Source of the DNA: CAYVOX01 sp964453035
Lineage (GTDB): Bacteria > Chloroflexota > Anaerolineae > Anaerolineales > Anaerolineaceae
NCBI GenBank assembly: GCA_964453035.1
Contig: CAYVOX010000065.1
Coordinates: forward strand, 1-16,579
Direction of reading: 5' to 3'
Length of the DNA: 16,579 nucleotides
Below the pieces are notes generated by a model that was not told the DNA's origin, searched no databases, and worked only from the letters and a program-made list of their open reading frames with translations. The number at the start of each line of letters is the position of its first letter. The stretch's first letter is position 1. Shown here piece by piece: positions 1 to 6,702 of this stretch. Both the position numbers and the translations under genes were made by a program.

Positions 1-393
1 GCGCAGTGGGAGAAAGCCGCGCGCGGCGTGGACGGGCGCACGTACCCGTGGGGCAACCAGGCAGCGGGTGCCAGCCTGGCGAACTTCAACCGCAATATTG
101 GTAGCACCACGCCGGTGGGCAGTTACCCGGGGGGCGCCAGCCCGTACGGGCTGCTGGATATGGCGGGGAACGTGTGGGAGTGGTGCGCGGACTGGTACGG
201 CGAGACTTATTACAAGGTGAGCCCGCCGCGCAACCCCACCGGCCCGGCCAGCGGCAGCCTTCGCGTTGTTCGCGGTGGTTCCTGGAACAGTGTATCGGGG
301 GTCATCCGCGCTGCCATCCGCAACAGGCTCGAACCGTCCAACACGTACAACAACTTCGGGTTCCGTTGCGCCCGGCGCGAAGCCTTCCTGTAG
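1..393 (+). CDS. FGE-sulfatase (SUMF1-like) domain protein, 3' part
   Basis: The window opens inside this gene: the reading frame is open from base 1 and ends at a TAG at 391-393, so only the last 130 codons are present. The segment is the C-terminal part of the formylglycine-generating-enzyme (SUMF1/EgtB/PvdO) fold. It shows the family signatures YPWGNQ, GLLDMAGNVWEWCADWY, RVVRGGSW and a terminal FGFRCAR. In genuine formylglycine-generating enzymes two catalytic cysteines follow the GGSW-type motif; here that stretch reads NSVSGVIRAAIRNR and has none. A sulfatase-activating role is therefore unlikely, and the protein is better called a generic FGE-fold protein, often a secreted or kinase-fused domain in this kind of genome. 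The missing N-terminus hides any signal peptide or fused domain. Confidence 0.88.
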   Translation, partial: AQWEKAARGVDGRTYPWGNQAAGASLANFNRNIGSTTPVGSYPGGASPYGLLDMAGNVWEWCADWYGETYYKVSPPRNPTGPASGSLRVVRGGSWNSVSGVIRAAIRNRLEPSNTYNNFGFRCARREAFL

Positions 394-424
394 GGAACTG
401 GATTTTCTTCAAGTTTTAGATGGA

Positions 425-448
425 TCTCTGATTCTCTGAATCTCTGTG
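425..448. repeat. Three tandem degenerate 8-mers
   Basis: TCTCTGAT, TCTCTGAA and TCTCTGTG follow each other without a gap just after the FGE-fold gene. They share the core TCTCTG. The array is short and may be slippage debris; no function is implied. Confidence 0.6.
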
Positions 449-546
449 GGGGGTGCGGCTCCCTGTGGGAGTGCTGCGCGAGGGGTGACAACCCCCCAGT
501 TGTCGGGGTCGGTGGGGGCGAGCAGGAGAAACGTGCCGTATTTTAT

Positions 547-580
547 AAACCCCAAAGGTTTTTAGAAACCTTTGGGGTTT
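547..580. repeat. Perfect 15-bp palindromic hairpin
   Basis: The arms at 547-561 and 566-580 are perfect reverse complements around a 4-nt loop (TTAG). The left arm reads AAACCCCAAAGGTTT. It lies about 150 bp after the FGE-fold stop. It could act as a transcription terminator: read on the + strand the right arm ends in TTT but is followed by a G-rich stretch, so the U-tract is poor. The inner GGTTT/AAACC core is shared with the hairpin at 628-657, which suggests related members of a dispersed palindromic repeat family. Confidence 0.75.
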
Positions 581-627
581 GGCGGTGGTGGGGGTAAAGA
601 CCAGCATTGTGTCAAGCCATCGAGAAG

Positions 628-657
628 ACCTGTCAGGTTTCCAAAAACCTGATAGGT
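628..657. repeat. 13-bp palindromic hairpin, terminator-like
   Basis: The arms 628-640 (ACCTGTCAGGTTT) and 645-657 pair over 13 positions with one G-U wobble and a 4-nt loop (CCAA). The right arm is followed by ATTTT, giving a weak intrinsic-terminator look on the + strand. Its left flank AAGACCTGTCAGG differs by one base from the left arm and first loop bases of the terminator at 15516-15555 (AAGACCTGCCAGG). From memory, palindromes around ACCTGTCAGGTTT recur in many Chloroflexota genomes; I could not check this. Confidence 0.65.
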
Positions 658-690
658 ATTTTCGGCACAGGCGTCTTGTCCCTATTTGAG

Positions 691-699
691 TGTTAAAAT
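691..699 (+). promoter_or_regulatory. Possible extended -10 promoter for the DinB-like gene
   Basis: TGTTAAAAT fits the extended -10 form (TG, one base, then TAAAAT). There is no well-spaced -35 box: TTGTCC at 676-681 is too close. A start near 706 would leave a leader of about 20 nt with GAGGTG (718-723 region) ahead of the ATG at 727. Low information content, so only tentative. Confidence 0.35.
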
Positions 700-726
700 T
701 GATGAAAAACCAAGACGAGGTGCAAT

Positions 727-1224
727 ATGGGTGAACGGGTGCAAAGCTTGCTGCAGGCGGTGCGGGCCAGCCGCGCCGCATGGGACGCGCTGCTGGCGCA
801 GATCCCGCCGGAGGAGTGGCTTGAGCCGCTGGAACCGGGCGGTTGGACGTTGAAAGACATCGCCGCGCACGTCACCTGGTATGAGCGCGAGGTCATCCCG
901 GCGTTCCTCACCCACGTGATGGAGGGCTCTGAGCTGTGGCTGCTGCCGCTGGAGGAGCGCAACCAGGCCATTTACCGGCTTAACCGCCAGCGTCCTCTGG
1001 CGGAGGTGATGGCTGAATCCGCGGCGGTGTTTGAGCGCTTCTCGGCGGCGGTGGAGACCCTGGAGGATGCCGACCTGGACGACCCGGCGCGCTTCAAGTT
1101 CATGCCGTCGGATTGGAAGCCCTACATGCTCATCACCACCAACAGCCTGGAGCATTACCAGGATCATATCGCCACGGTGCGGGCCTGGAGGGAGAAGAAA
1201 AGCAGCCCGAGGCGCGTGACGTAA
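727..1224 (+). CDS. DinB-superfamily four-helix-bundle protein
   Basis: This 165-residue protein has the size and pattern of the DinB/YfiT superfamily, four-helix bundles that usually bind a divalent metal. Three histidines sit where the family puts its metal ligands: H48 in DIAAHVTWYE at the end of the second helix, and H143 and H147 in LEHYQDHI near the C-terminus. The WTLKDIAAH motif is typical. Members include DNA-damage-induced proteins, mycothiol- or bacillithiol-dependent transferases and colibactin-type self-resistance proteins, so the substrate cannot be read from sequence. The ATG at 727 is preceded by a purine-rich GACGAGGTG. The gene is flanked by spacers of 333 and 261 bp and has no visible operon partner. 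It probably has nothing to do with the sugar cluster downstream. Confidence 0.85.
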   Translation: MGERVQSLLQAVRASRAAWDALLAQIPPEEWLEPLEPGGWTLKDIAAHVTWYEREVIPAFLTHVMEGSELWLLPLEERNQAIYRLNRQRPLAEVMAESAAVFERFSAAVETLEDADLDDPARFKFMPSDWKPYMLITTNSLEHYQDHIATVRAWREKKSSPRRVT

Positions 1225-1246
1225 CGGAGCGCGGGGGGAGCCATGA

Positions 1247-1261
1247 GCAGACGCCGTCTGC
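1247..1261. repeat. Short inverted repeat after the DinB-like gene
   Basis: GCAGACG and CGTCTGC form perfect 7-bp arms around one base. The loop is too short for a hairpin without losing pairs and there is no T-run, so it is not a good terminator; a protein-binding palindrome is possible. Confidence 0.35.
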
Positions 1262-1389
1262 CCATACATTGACTTTATCCGGACTTTACCCGCGTACCCG
1301 CCCATTTCTCCCCCCTCCGCCCTCTGTGCCTGGTGCCAAAAAGTGCCCTGCCGAAAGGGGAACTGCACTCAACCCCCTAAGAATCCTTA

Positions 1390-1418
1390 TTGACATTACC
1401 CCTGCAACTCATTATAAT
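1390..1418 (+). promoter_or_regulatory. Consensus sigma-70-type promoter of the ROK/sugar cluster
   Basis: The -35 box TTGACA at 1390-1395 and the -10 box TATAAT at 1413-1418 both match consensus exactly and are separated by the optimal 17 bp. The expected start is near 1425, directly at the left edge of the palindrome at 1426-1454. This is by far the strongest promoter in the window and should need tight repression. No terminator is apparent between here and 15516, so it could drive the whole cluster. Confidence 0.85.
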
Positions 1419-1425
1419 AAAAATT

Positions 1426-1454
1426 AATTATTTTATGTTACGCATAAAATAATT
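1426..1454. promoter_or_regulatory. Palindromic operator, probably for the ROK repressor
   Basis: AATTATTTTATG (1426-1437) and CATAAAATAATT (1443-1454) are perfect 12-bp inverted repeats around 5 nt. The element is very AT-rich in a GC-rich neighbourhood and starts at the predicted +1 of the consensus promoter. The TTATTTT/AAAATAA arms resemble, from memory, operators of Mlc/NagC-type ROK repressors. Its place 31 bp upstream of a ROK gene makes autorepression with relief by a sugar ligand the natural reading. I found no second copy upstream of the lipoprotein gene or the transaldolase gene. Confidence 0.72.
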
Positions 1455-1485
1455 ATCCCCTCCGCTGGCTTAACAGGTTTACTCC

Positions 1486-2739
1486 ATGCTGAACGCGATG
1501 TTCAAGGGCAGTAATATCAACCTGGTTAAAGCGCACAATCTGCAGGTAGTTTTGCTCAGCTTGCTGCATGATTGTGAAATTTCGCGCGTCCAGCTGGCGC
1601 AAAAGACCAACCTCTCCAATTCCACCATCAGCAAGCTCATCACTGAACTCATCAACCAGGGCATCGTCACCGATGATAATTCCGCCGAACCGGAAGCCAA
1701 CGGCCTGCGCCCCGTCGGACGCCCCAGCACCGGCATCCGCATCGTGCCGGATGCGCGCTTTGTCATCGGCGTGCACATTGGCGTGGGCATTTTCAGAGTG
1801 GCAGCCGTCAACCTTCTGGGCGAAATCCTCCACAACCAGATTGAGCCTTTCCCCATGGAGCAGCCCGCCCCGGAGGTGGTCGAAAAAATCCTGGCGGCGG
1901 TCGAAACGGTCATCGCCGAATCTAAAATTGACCGCAGCCGTATCCTCGGCGTGGGCGTGGGCGCCTCGGGGCTGGTGGATTTTCACGCCGGGGTTAATGT
2001 GCTGGCGCCGAACCTCAACTGGCGCAACATTCCCCTGCGCGATATTCTCCAAACTCGCCTGCGGTTGCCGGTGGTGGTGGATAACAACGTGCGCGCCATG
2101 GCGATTGGTGAAAGATACTTCGGCGCCGGGCGAGACGTGGAATCGCTGGCTTTTGTTTACGGGCGCATCGGCGTGGGCGCCGGGCTGATCTTCAAGGGCG
2201 AGGTGCTGCGCGGCAGGTCCACCGGCGCGGGAGAAATCGGCCACACCGTCATGCTGCTGGAAGGCGGCGAGCCCTGCCGCTGCGGCAACCGCGGCTGCCT
2301 TGAAACGCTGGTCTCGGAGCCGGCCATCCTGCGCCAGGCAGAGCGGCTTGCCAGTGAACAACCCGGCGGCCTGCTGGCGCAACTGGAAGCCCTCCACCCG
2401 CAGCTGACCCCCACTGAACGCGTTTTCCTGGCAGCTCGCCAGGGCGACTCTGACGTGATTCGCCTGCTGGAGCAGCACGCCTATTACCTGGGCGTGGCGG
2501 TGGCGGGCCTGGTGAACATGTTCAACCCCGAACTCATCATTTTTGGCGGCATTTACGCCCAGGGACAGGATCTCTTCCTCCCCTCCATTGCGCGCACCGT
2601 ACACCAGCTGGCGTTCAGCGGGTTAGGCGCGGGCGTGCGCATGCAGGCTGCCAGTTTTGGCTGGCGCGCCGGGGTGGTTGGCGCCGCGGCCCTGGGATTA
2701 ATGACCTTTCTCTACCAGCAATCCGAATCCCTGACCTGA
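1486..2739 (+). CDS. ROK-family transcriptional repressor (Mlc/NagC/XylR type)
   Basis: The 417-residue protein has the ROK repressor architecture. An N-terminal winged helix-turn-helix covers about residues 8-60 (ISRVQLAQKTNLSNSTISKL), followed by an actin-like sugar-binding domain starting near FVIGVHIGVG. The ROK zinc site is intact: EIGH with H253, then CRCGNRGCLE with C264, C266 and C271. The catalytic motif, NDAN in ROK sugar kinases, reads VVVDNNVRAMAIGE, with Asn201 where kinases have the catalytic Asp. The protein should therefore bind a sugar but not phosphorylate it. The ATG at 1486 has only a weak upstream AGG; a second in-frame ATG at 1498 is possible. It is 8 nt from the isomerase gene, which makes it the local regulator of the sugar cluster, probably acting on the palindrome at 1426-1454. 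Confidence 0.93.
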   Translation: MLNAMFKGSNINLVKAHNLQVVLLSLLHDCEISRVQLAQKTNLSNSTISKLITELINQGIVTDDNSAEPEANGLRPVGRPSTGIRIVPDARFVIGVHIGVGIFRVAAVNLLGEILHNQIEPFPMEQPAPEVVEKILAAVETVIAESKIDRSRILGVGVGASGLVDFHAGVNVLAPNLNWRNIPLRDILQTRLRLPVVVDNNVRAMAIGERYFGAGRDVESLAFVYGRIGVGAGLIFKGEVLRGRSTGAGEIGHTVMLLEGGEPCRCGNRGCLETLVSEPAILRQAERLASEQPGGLLAQLEALHPQLTPTERVFLAARQGDSDVIRLLEQHAYYLGVAVAGLVNMFNPELIIFGGIYAQGQDLFLPSIARTVHQLAFSGLGAGVRMQAASFGWRAGVVGAAALGLMTFLYQQSESLT

Positions 2740-2747
2740 GGTGAATT

Positions 2748-4100
2748 GTGGAGCAACTGAACATCGCTTTTATCCCCCTCGTTCGCGTCCAGTTTGATGT
2801 GCCCCTGGCCGAAGAAATGATCCGCGCGGCCCGGCAGAACCTGCTTTCGGCGGGATTTGCGCTCATCGGACCGCAAAAGCCGCTCAGCGACCTGGCTGCC
2901 GCGCAGGCTGCCATCGCCGAGCTTTCCAACCAGGCGGTGGACCTGACCCTGGTTTTCCAGGCCACCTTTGCCGATTCCACCATGGTCACCGCCCTGGCTG
3001 AAGGCATTGACGCGCCGCTCTTCCTGTGGGCCGTGCCGGAACCGTGGACCGGCGGGCGCCTGCGGCTCAACTCGCTGTGCGGCATCAACCTGGCGGGGCA
3101 CGCTCTCACGTTGCGCCATCGCAAGTTTGATTACGCCTACGCCGCGCCCCAGTCTGAGAGCGTCATCGCGCAGATCCGCCCCCTGGCAGCTGCCGGAAGG
3201 CTGCGCCGCAGGTTGGCAGCCTCCCGCCTGGGCGTGGTGGGCGAGCATCCCAACGGCATGGATACCTGCATCCTGGATGAGCCGCGCCTCAAGCAGACCT
3301 TTGGCCTGGATGTTGAGCGTATCTCGCTGGAGGAGGTGTTTGACCGCGCCCGAAGCATGCCGCAGGCAAAATTGACCGATTTGCGCGCTGAGCTGGATAG
3401 CGTGCTGGATAACCTGGCGGATTTGCAGCAGGCGCCTCTGCAGGGCACCATCAGCGTTTTTGCCGCCCTGCGCCAGATTGCCCTCGAACGCAAGCTGGAC
3501 GGCCTGGCTGTGCGCTGCTGGCCCGAATTTTTCACCCAGATGGGCTGCGCGGCCTGCGGGGCGATGTCCTTGCTCTCCGAGGGCTTTGGCGGCGCAGCGC
3601 CCCTGCCGTGCAGCTGCGAGGCGGATATCAACGGCACCGTCACCCAGCTCATCCTGCAGATTCTGGCGGATGCCCCCGCTTTTGGCACCGATATGGTGGC
3701 TGCCAACCTGGAAGAAGACACCCTGGCCCTGTGGCACTGCGGCCTGGCGCCGTTTTCCATGGCGGCCCCCGGCGCGCCAAAACACGGCGGCAACCATTCT
3801 AACCGCGGCGTGCCCCTGGTGATGGATTTTCCGCTCAAGCCCGGCTCGGTCACCATTGCCCGCATTTCGCAGGCCACAGGCGAGCTGCGCCTGGTGCTGG
3901 GCCAGGGCGAGGTGCTCACCAATCCCAAGCCGTTCAGCGGCACATCCGGCGTGCTGCGCCTGCGCCGCCCCATCCGCCAGTTCGTTGATATGCTCATGCA
4001 CGAAGGCCTGGAGCACCACGTCTCCCTGGCTTATGGCGACTTTTACGCCGAGTGCGACGCTTTTGCAGCATTGGTCGGATTACCCGTTTTGAGGTTTTAG
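2748..4100 (+). CDS. FucI/AraA-fold sugar isomerase family protein
   Basis: The 450-residue protein belongs to the L-fucose/L-arabinose isomerase-like superfamily (COG2407-type), which interconverts free aldoses and ketoses with a divalent metal. An N-terminal Rossmann-like part (residues 1-170, IAFIPLVRVQFD onward) precedes the catalytic half with DGLAVRCWPEFF, PCSCEADINGT, LWHCGL and HGGNHSNRG. Likely metal ligands are E260 (WPEF), E291 or D293 (CEAD) and H330 or H350; this assignment is tentative. A cysteine-rich patch (GCAACG, PCSC) surrounds the acidic motif. The start is GTG at 2748 with GAGGTG overlapping the ROK stop codon, so the two genes are probably translationally linked. The substrate cannot be read directly. 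The protein would act on the sugar freed by the GH31 enzyme, feeding a ketose to the transaldolase. It is clearly not a canonical FucI or AraA by length and motif order. Confidence 0.82.
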   Translation: MEQLNIAFIPLVRVQFDVPLAEEMIRAARQNLLSAGFALIGPQKPLSDLAAAQAAIAELSNQAVDLTLVFQATFADSTMVTALAEGIDAPLFLWAVPEPWTGGRLRLNSLCGINLAGHALTLRHRKFDYAYAAPQSESVIAQIRPLAAAGRLRRRLAASRLGVVGEHPNGMDTCILDEPRLKQTFGLDVERISLEEVFDRARSMPQAKLTDLRAELDSVLDNLADLQQAPLQGTISVFAALRQIALERKLDGLAVRCWPEFFTQMGCAACGAMSLLSEGFGGAAPLPCSCEADINGTVTQLILQILADAPAFGTDMVAANLEEDTLALWHCGLAPFSMAAPGAPKHGGNHSNRGVPLVMDFPLKPGSVTIARISQATGELRLVLGQGEVLTNPKPFSGTSGVLRLRRPIRQFVDMLMHEGLEHHVSLAYGDFYAECDAFAALVGLPVLRF

Positions 4101-4102
4101 AT

Positions 4103-4116
4103 AAAGGAGGTGATTA
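4103..4116 (+). promoter_or_regulatory. Full-length Shine-Dalgarno match without an obvious start codon
   Basis: AAAGGAGGTGATTA matches the complement of the 16S rRNA 3' end (AAAGGAGGTGATC) over 12 positions. The lipoprotein start at 4193 is too far away to use it and has its own GAGGAG at 4182-4187. The GTG inside this element (4110) opens a 28-codon frame. It may be a ribosome standby or leader element that keeps the intercistronic mRNA occupied. Confidence 0.5.
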
Positions 4117-4196
4117 CTTCGCAGGAGTTAAGAGAAGCCTTGAACGAATCTAAGCGTTACCTAATCCAATCTATTCAAAAAGAGGAGTTAGTATGA
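4110..4196 (+). CDS. Possible 28-codon leader ORF overlapping the lipoprotein start
   Basis: From the GTG at 4110 an open frame of 28 codons runs to a TGA at 4194-4196 that overlaps the ATG of the lipoprotein gene in an ATGA arrangement, typical of translational coupling. The encoded peptide would begin ITSQELREALNESKRYLIQS and be charged and helix-prone. Against it, the Shine-Dalgarno element overlaps the start itself, so initiation would have to use GTG or the next ATT in a cramped position, and 28 open codons happen easily by chance. The stretch is noticeably more AT-rich than the genes beside it. I list it as a candidate only. Confidence 0.22.
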   Translation: MITSQELREALNESKRYLIQSIQKEELV

Positions 4197-5587
4197 AGAC
4201 GCATAAAGTGTTAGTTCTGTTCGTGCTGGTCGCCATGCTGGTTGCCAGCTGCGCTCCGGCGGCAACGCCTGTGCCTACCGCCGTTCCCACCAAGCCTGCG
4301 GCTACTGTGGCACCCACCACGGCGCCCAAGCCTACGGATGCGCCCAAGCCCACCGTTGCGCCTACCACGCCGCCTGCCGCGTCCGTCACGCTGCGCATCG
4401 CCTGGTATAACGACGGCAACGAAGGCGACGTGATGCGCGCCCTGCTGGACCGCTACGAGAAGGAAAACCCCGGCATCAAGGTGGTCATGGATACCGTCGC
4501 CTATGCCGACCTGGATAAGACCCTCCAGCCGCAGGCCGAAGCCGGCACCCCGCCTGACCTGGCGCGCGTGACGTCTCTGGCCCTGTACACCAAGTACCTG
4601 CTGGATATGACCCCCTACCTGAAGGATGCCGCCGCCTGGGAAAAGAACTGGTCGCCGCAATTCCTGCAGGCGCTGCGCCCCGCCGGTGAGACCAAGGGTC
4701 TGTTTGGCTTCCCCACCCAGTTCACTGTCAGCGCTCCTTATATCAACCGCACCCTGTTCGCGCAGGCGGGTGTGCCCGTCCCCTCCGACACCAAAGAAAA
4801 AGTGACCTGGGACGAATGGGTTGAAGCTGCCACCAAAGTGGCCACCGCCACCAAGACGGATTACGCCGTCGCCATTGACCGCAGCGGTCACCGCTTCTGG
4901 GGCCCCTCGATGAGCGTTTGCGCCACTTACATCGAGTCCATGACCGATAAGACTTTCACTGTTGATACCCCCGGCTTCCGCAAAGCGGCCAACATGCTGG
5001 TGGATTGGAGCACCAAGAAGTTGATGCCCGCCGAAGTCTGGGGCGGCAGCGGCGGTCAGTACACGGCTGCCAACACCTTCTTCCTGAACGGTAAACTGGT
5101 CTTCTACTTCGCCGGCAGCTGGGCTGTGTCGCAGTTCACCACCCAGATTGGCAACAAGTTCGAGTGGGATGCGGTTCCGAACCCCACCGGTGATTGCGGC
5201 TCCACCGGCATGCCCGGCGGCGCGGCGCTGGTTGCCTTCAAAGCCAGCAAGAACCCCAAGGAAGTTGGCAAGCTGGTGGATTGGCTGAGCAGTGAAGCCA
5301 TCCTCGAGGAATTCTCCGCCAAGACGCTCTTCCTGCCCGGTCACCTCGGCCTGGCCAAGAAAGGCATCAAGTATCCCGCCAGTGACAAGGTCTTGAACGT
5401 CTTCCTCAAGGAAGTTGCCAAATTATCGCCCGAATCCTACAACCTGCAGTATCACCCCCTGAGCACAACCTTTAACGTTGAAATGCGCGACCGCTTGAGC
5501 CAGGTGGTCAACAAGGAACTCACCCTGGATGAAGCCATCAAGAAGATCCAGGCCAAGATGGACGAAGCCGCGGCTGCACTTAAGTAG
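4193..5587 (+). CDS. ABC sugar transporter substrate-binding lipoprotein
   Basis: The 464-residue protein is an extracellular solute-binding protein of family 1 (MalE/UgpB-like), which captures sugars or oligosaccharides at the outer face of the membrane. A lipoprotein signal peptide ends in LVASC with the lipidated cysteine at position 20. A flexible linker of about 44 residues, almost only Pro, Thr, Ala, Val and Lys, follows; such spacers are typical of Chloroflexota lipoproteins. The binding domain starts at about residue 65 (VTLRIAWYNDGNEGD) and shows GTPPDLARV, FPTQFTVSAPYINRTLF and SWAVSQF, with the hinge pattern of the family. The start has GAGGAG 5 nt upstream. It heads the importer genes and is separated from the first permease by an mRNA hairpin (5613-5645), which fits the excess of binding protein usually needed. 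The ligand is unknown; context suggests the glycoside cut by the GH31 enzyme. Confidence 0.93.
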   Translation: MKTHKVLVLFVLVAMLVASCAPAATPVPTAVPTKPAATVAPTTAPKPTDAPKPTVAPTTPPAASVTLRIAWYNDGNEGDVMRALLDRYEKENPGIKVVMDTVAYADLDKTLQPQAEAGTPPDLARVTSLALYTKYLLDMTPYLKDAAAWEKNWSPQFLQALRPAGETKGLFGFPTQFTVSAPYINRTLFAQAGVPVPSDTKEKVTWDEWVEAATKVATATKTDYAVAIDRSGHRFWGPSMSVCATYIESMTDKTFTVDTPGFRKAANMLVDWSTKKLMPAEVWGGSGGQYTAANTFFLNGKLVFYFAGSWAVSQFTTQIGNKFEWDAVPNPTGDCGSTGMPGGAALVAFKASKNPKEVGKLVDWLSSEAILEEFSAKTLFLPGHLGLAKKGIKYPASDKVLNVFLKEVAKLSPESYNLQYHPLSTTFNVEMRDRLSQVVNKELTLDEAIKKIQAKMDEAAAALK

Positions 5588-5612
5588 CCGGCTGGCAGAA
5601 AATTACAATCAA

Positions 5613-5645
5613 GGCTGCCGGTCTGTCATCAACAGGCCGGCAGCC
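5613..5645 (+). promoter_or_regulatory. Intercistronic hairpin after the binding-protein gene
   Basis: GGCTGCCGG (5613-5621) pairs perfectly with 5637-5645, and four further pairs (one G-U) extend the stem to 13 bp around a 7-nt loop. It is followed by CGGTTCCTTTTC, a poor U-tract, so it is more likely a 3'-end-stabilising or partial-termination element than a full terminator. This is the usual position for tuning binding protein above permease levels in MalE-MalF-type operons. Confidence 0.65.
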
Positions 5646-5673
5646 CGGTTCCTTTTCAGCAAAGGAGCAAGCG

Positions 5674-6687
5674 ATGTCCTCTTTAAAATCCTTAGGTAGT
5701 TCGCTATCATCCGGTGATATCATCCTCAAGCCTTTCACCTGGCTGCTTGGGCTGGCAGATTACGTCCTCAATCCGCTGCAACGGCTGATTGGATTGAAGC
5801 GCATGGCCTATTTCTTCCTGCTGCCCAACCTGCTGATTTTCGCCATCTTCATTTTGCTCCCAATGCTGCTCAACTTTGCTTATAGTTTCACTGGTAGCGA
5901 CCAGATGAAACTTGAAAATCGCACCTTCACCGGGATGGATAATTTAGCGCGACTTTTCACCTGTGAAGATTTCACCCGACCCAATTCCTGCCAGGAAGAT
6001 CTTTTCTGGCGTGCCGCCGGCAATACGGTGGTGTTCGTCGTCCTGCAGGTGGGGTTCATGGTGCTGTTCTCGCTCATCACCGCCCTGGCACTCAACCGCG
6101 AGATCCGCGGCAGGGGGTTTTTCAGAGCCATGTTCTTTTACCCGGTATTGCTTTCACCGGTGGTGGTGGCGTTGATCTGGCGCTGGATTTTACAGGAGAA
6201 GTACGGCCTGCTCAACGCCTTCCTGGCTGCCATCGGGTTGGATAAGGTCGGCTGGTTGAACGAAGCATCCTGGGCGACCTTCTGGGTGATTGCCGTCAGC
6301 ATCTGGGCGCAGATGGGCTTTTTCACGCTGATCTTGCTGGCAGGGTTGCAATCCATCTCCAAAGAGGTGTACGAAGCCTCCTCGATGGACGGCGCCAACG
6401 CCTGGCAATCCTTCAGCAATATAACCTGGCCGCTGCTGATGCCCACCACCACCGTGGTGCTCATCCTGGCGCTCATTCGCGCGGTGCAGGTGTTTGATCA
6501 GGTCTTTGTGCTCACCGGCGGCGGCCCCGGTACGGCCACCATGTACATGGTGCAGTACATCTACCGGTCGGCGTTTGAATACAGGAATTTCGGCATCGCT
6601 TCTGCCGCCTCGCTGGTGATGGCAGTGGTGCTGCTCGTCCTCACCCTCGGTCAACTGGCCTCAAGCCGCAAACAGGAAGCAGCGTAA
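5674..6687 (+). CDS. ABC sugar transporter permease, MalF-like
   Basis: The 337-residue integral membrane protein is a binding-protein-dependent permease of the MalF/UgpA type. Six hydrophobic segments are visible, beginning with YFFLLPNLLIFAIFILLP (about 47-64) and ending with SLVMAVVLLVLTLGQLAS. The cytoplasmic EAA loop that docks the ATPase reads EVYEASSMDGANAW followed by WPLLMPT (around residues 231-256). A 40-residue cytosolic N-terminal extension precedes the first membrane segment. The ATG has AAAGGAG 6 nt upstream. The next gene follows 15 nt after the stop, so the two permeases form one translational unit. No ATPase gene is present in the window, as is common for this importer class where one MsmX/UgpC-type ATPase serves several systems. 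Confidence 0.94.
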   Translation: MSSLKSLGSSLSSGDIILKPFTWLLGLADYVLNPLQRLIGLKRMAYFFLLPNLLIFAIFILLPMLLNFAYSFTGSDQMKLENRTFTGMDNLARLFTCEDFTRPNSCQEDLFWRAAGNTVVFVVLQVGFMVLFSLITALALNREIRGRGFFRAMFFYPVLLSPVVVALIWRWILQEKYGLLNAFLAAIGLDKVGWLNEASWATFWVIAVSIWAQMGFFTLILLAGLQSISKEVYEASSMDGANAWQSFSNITWPLLMPTTTVVLILALIRAVQVFDQVFVLTGGGPGTATMYMVQYIYRSAFEYRNFGIASAASLVMAVVLLVLTLGQLASSRKQEAA

Positions 6688-6702
6688 GGAAAGGCGGATG
6701 CA

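Larger units (their letters stand above)
394..726. other. 333-bp intergenic spacer with hairpins and a short tandem repeat
   Basis: I see no convincing gene here on either strand. The spacer holds three tandem copies of an 8-mer (TCTCTGAT, TCTCTGAA, TCTCTGTG at 425-448), a small 5-bp hairpin at 459-471, and two strong palindromes at 547-580 and 628-657. A probable extended -10 promoter for the downstream gene lies at 691-699. A minus-strand ORF spans part of the region, but it crosses both palindromes and continues into the antisense of the next gene, so I do not believe it. Confidence 0.7.

Noticed and set aside
416..781. 121-codon minus-strand ORF in the first spacer
   Set aside because: It runs through both palindromes and into the antisense of the DinB-like gene and resembles no protein.
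1453..2604. 383-codon minus-strand frame opposite the ROK gene
   Set aside because: Antisense to a complete ROK repressor with intact zinc and HTH motifs; no ribosome site or motif of its own.
4140..4167. Possible promoter TTGAAC-16-TAATCC before the lipoprotein gene
   Set aside because: The -10 is poor and the spacing is short. It may be chance within an AT-richer spacer; read-through from the ROK promoter explains expression equally well.
4255..4390. Low-complexity repeat in the lipoprotein gene as a DNA repeat element
   Set aside because: The repetition reflects the Pro/Thr/Ala-rich linker codons of the protein, so it is coding and not a separate repeat.
4211..5344. 377-codon minus-strand frame opposite the lipoprotein gene
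   Set aside because: Extremely Gly/Arg/His-rich, including the mirror of the Pro/Thr linker; a composition artefact.
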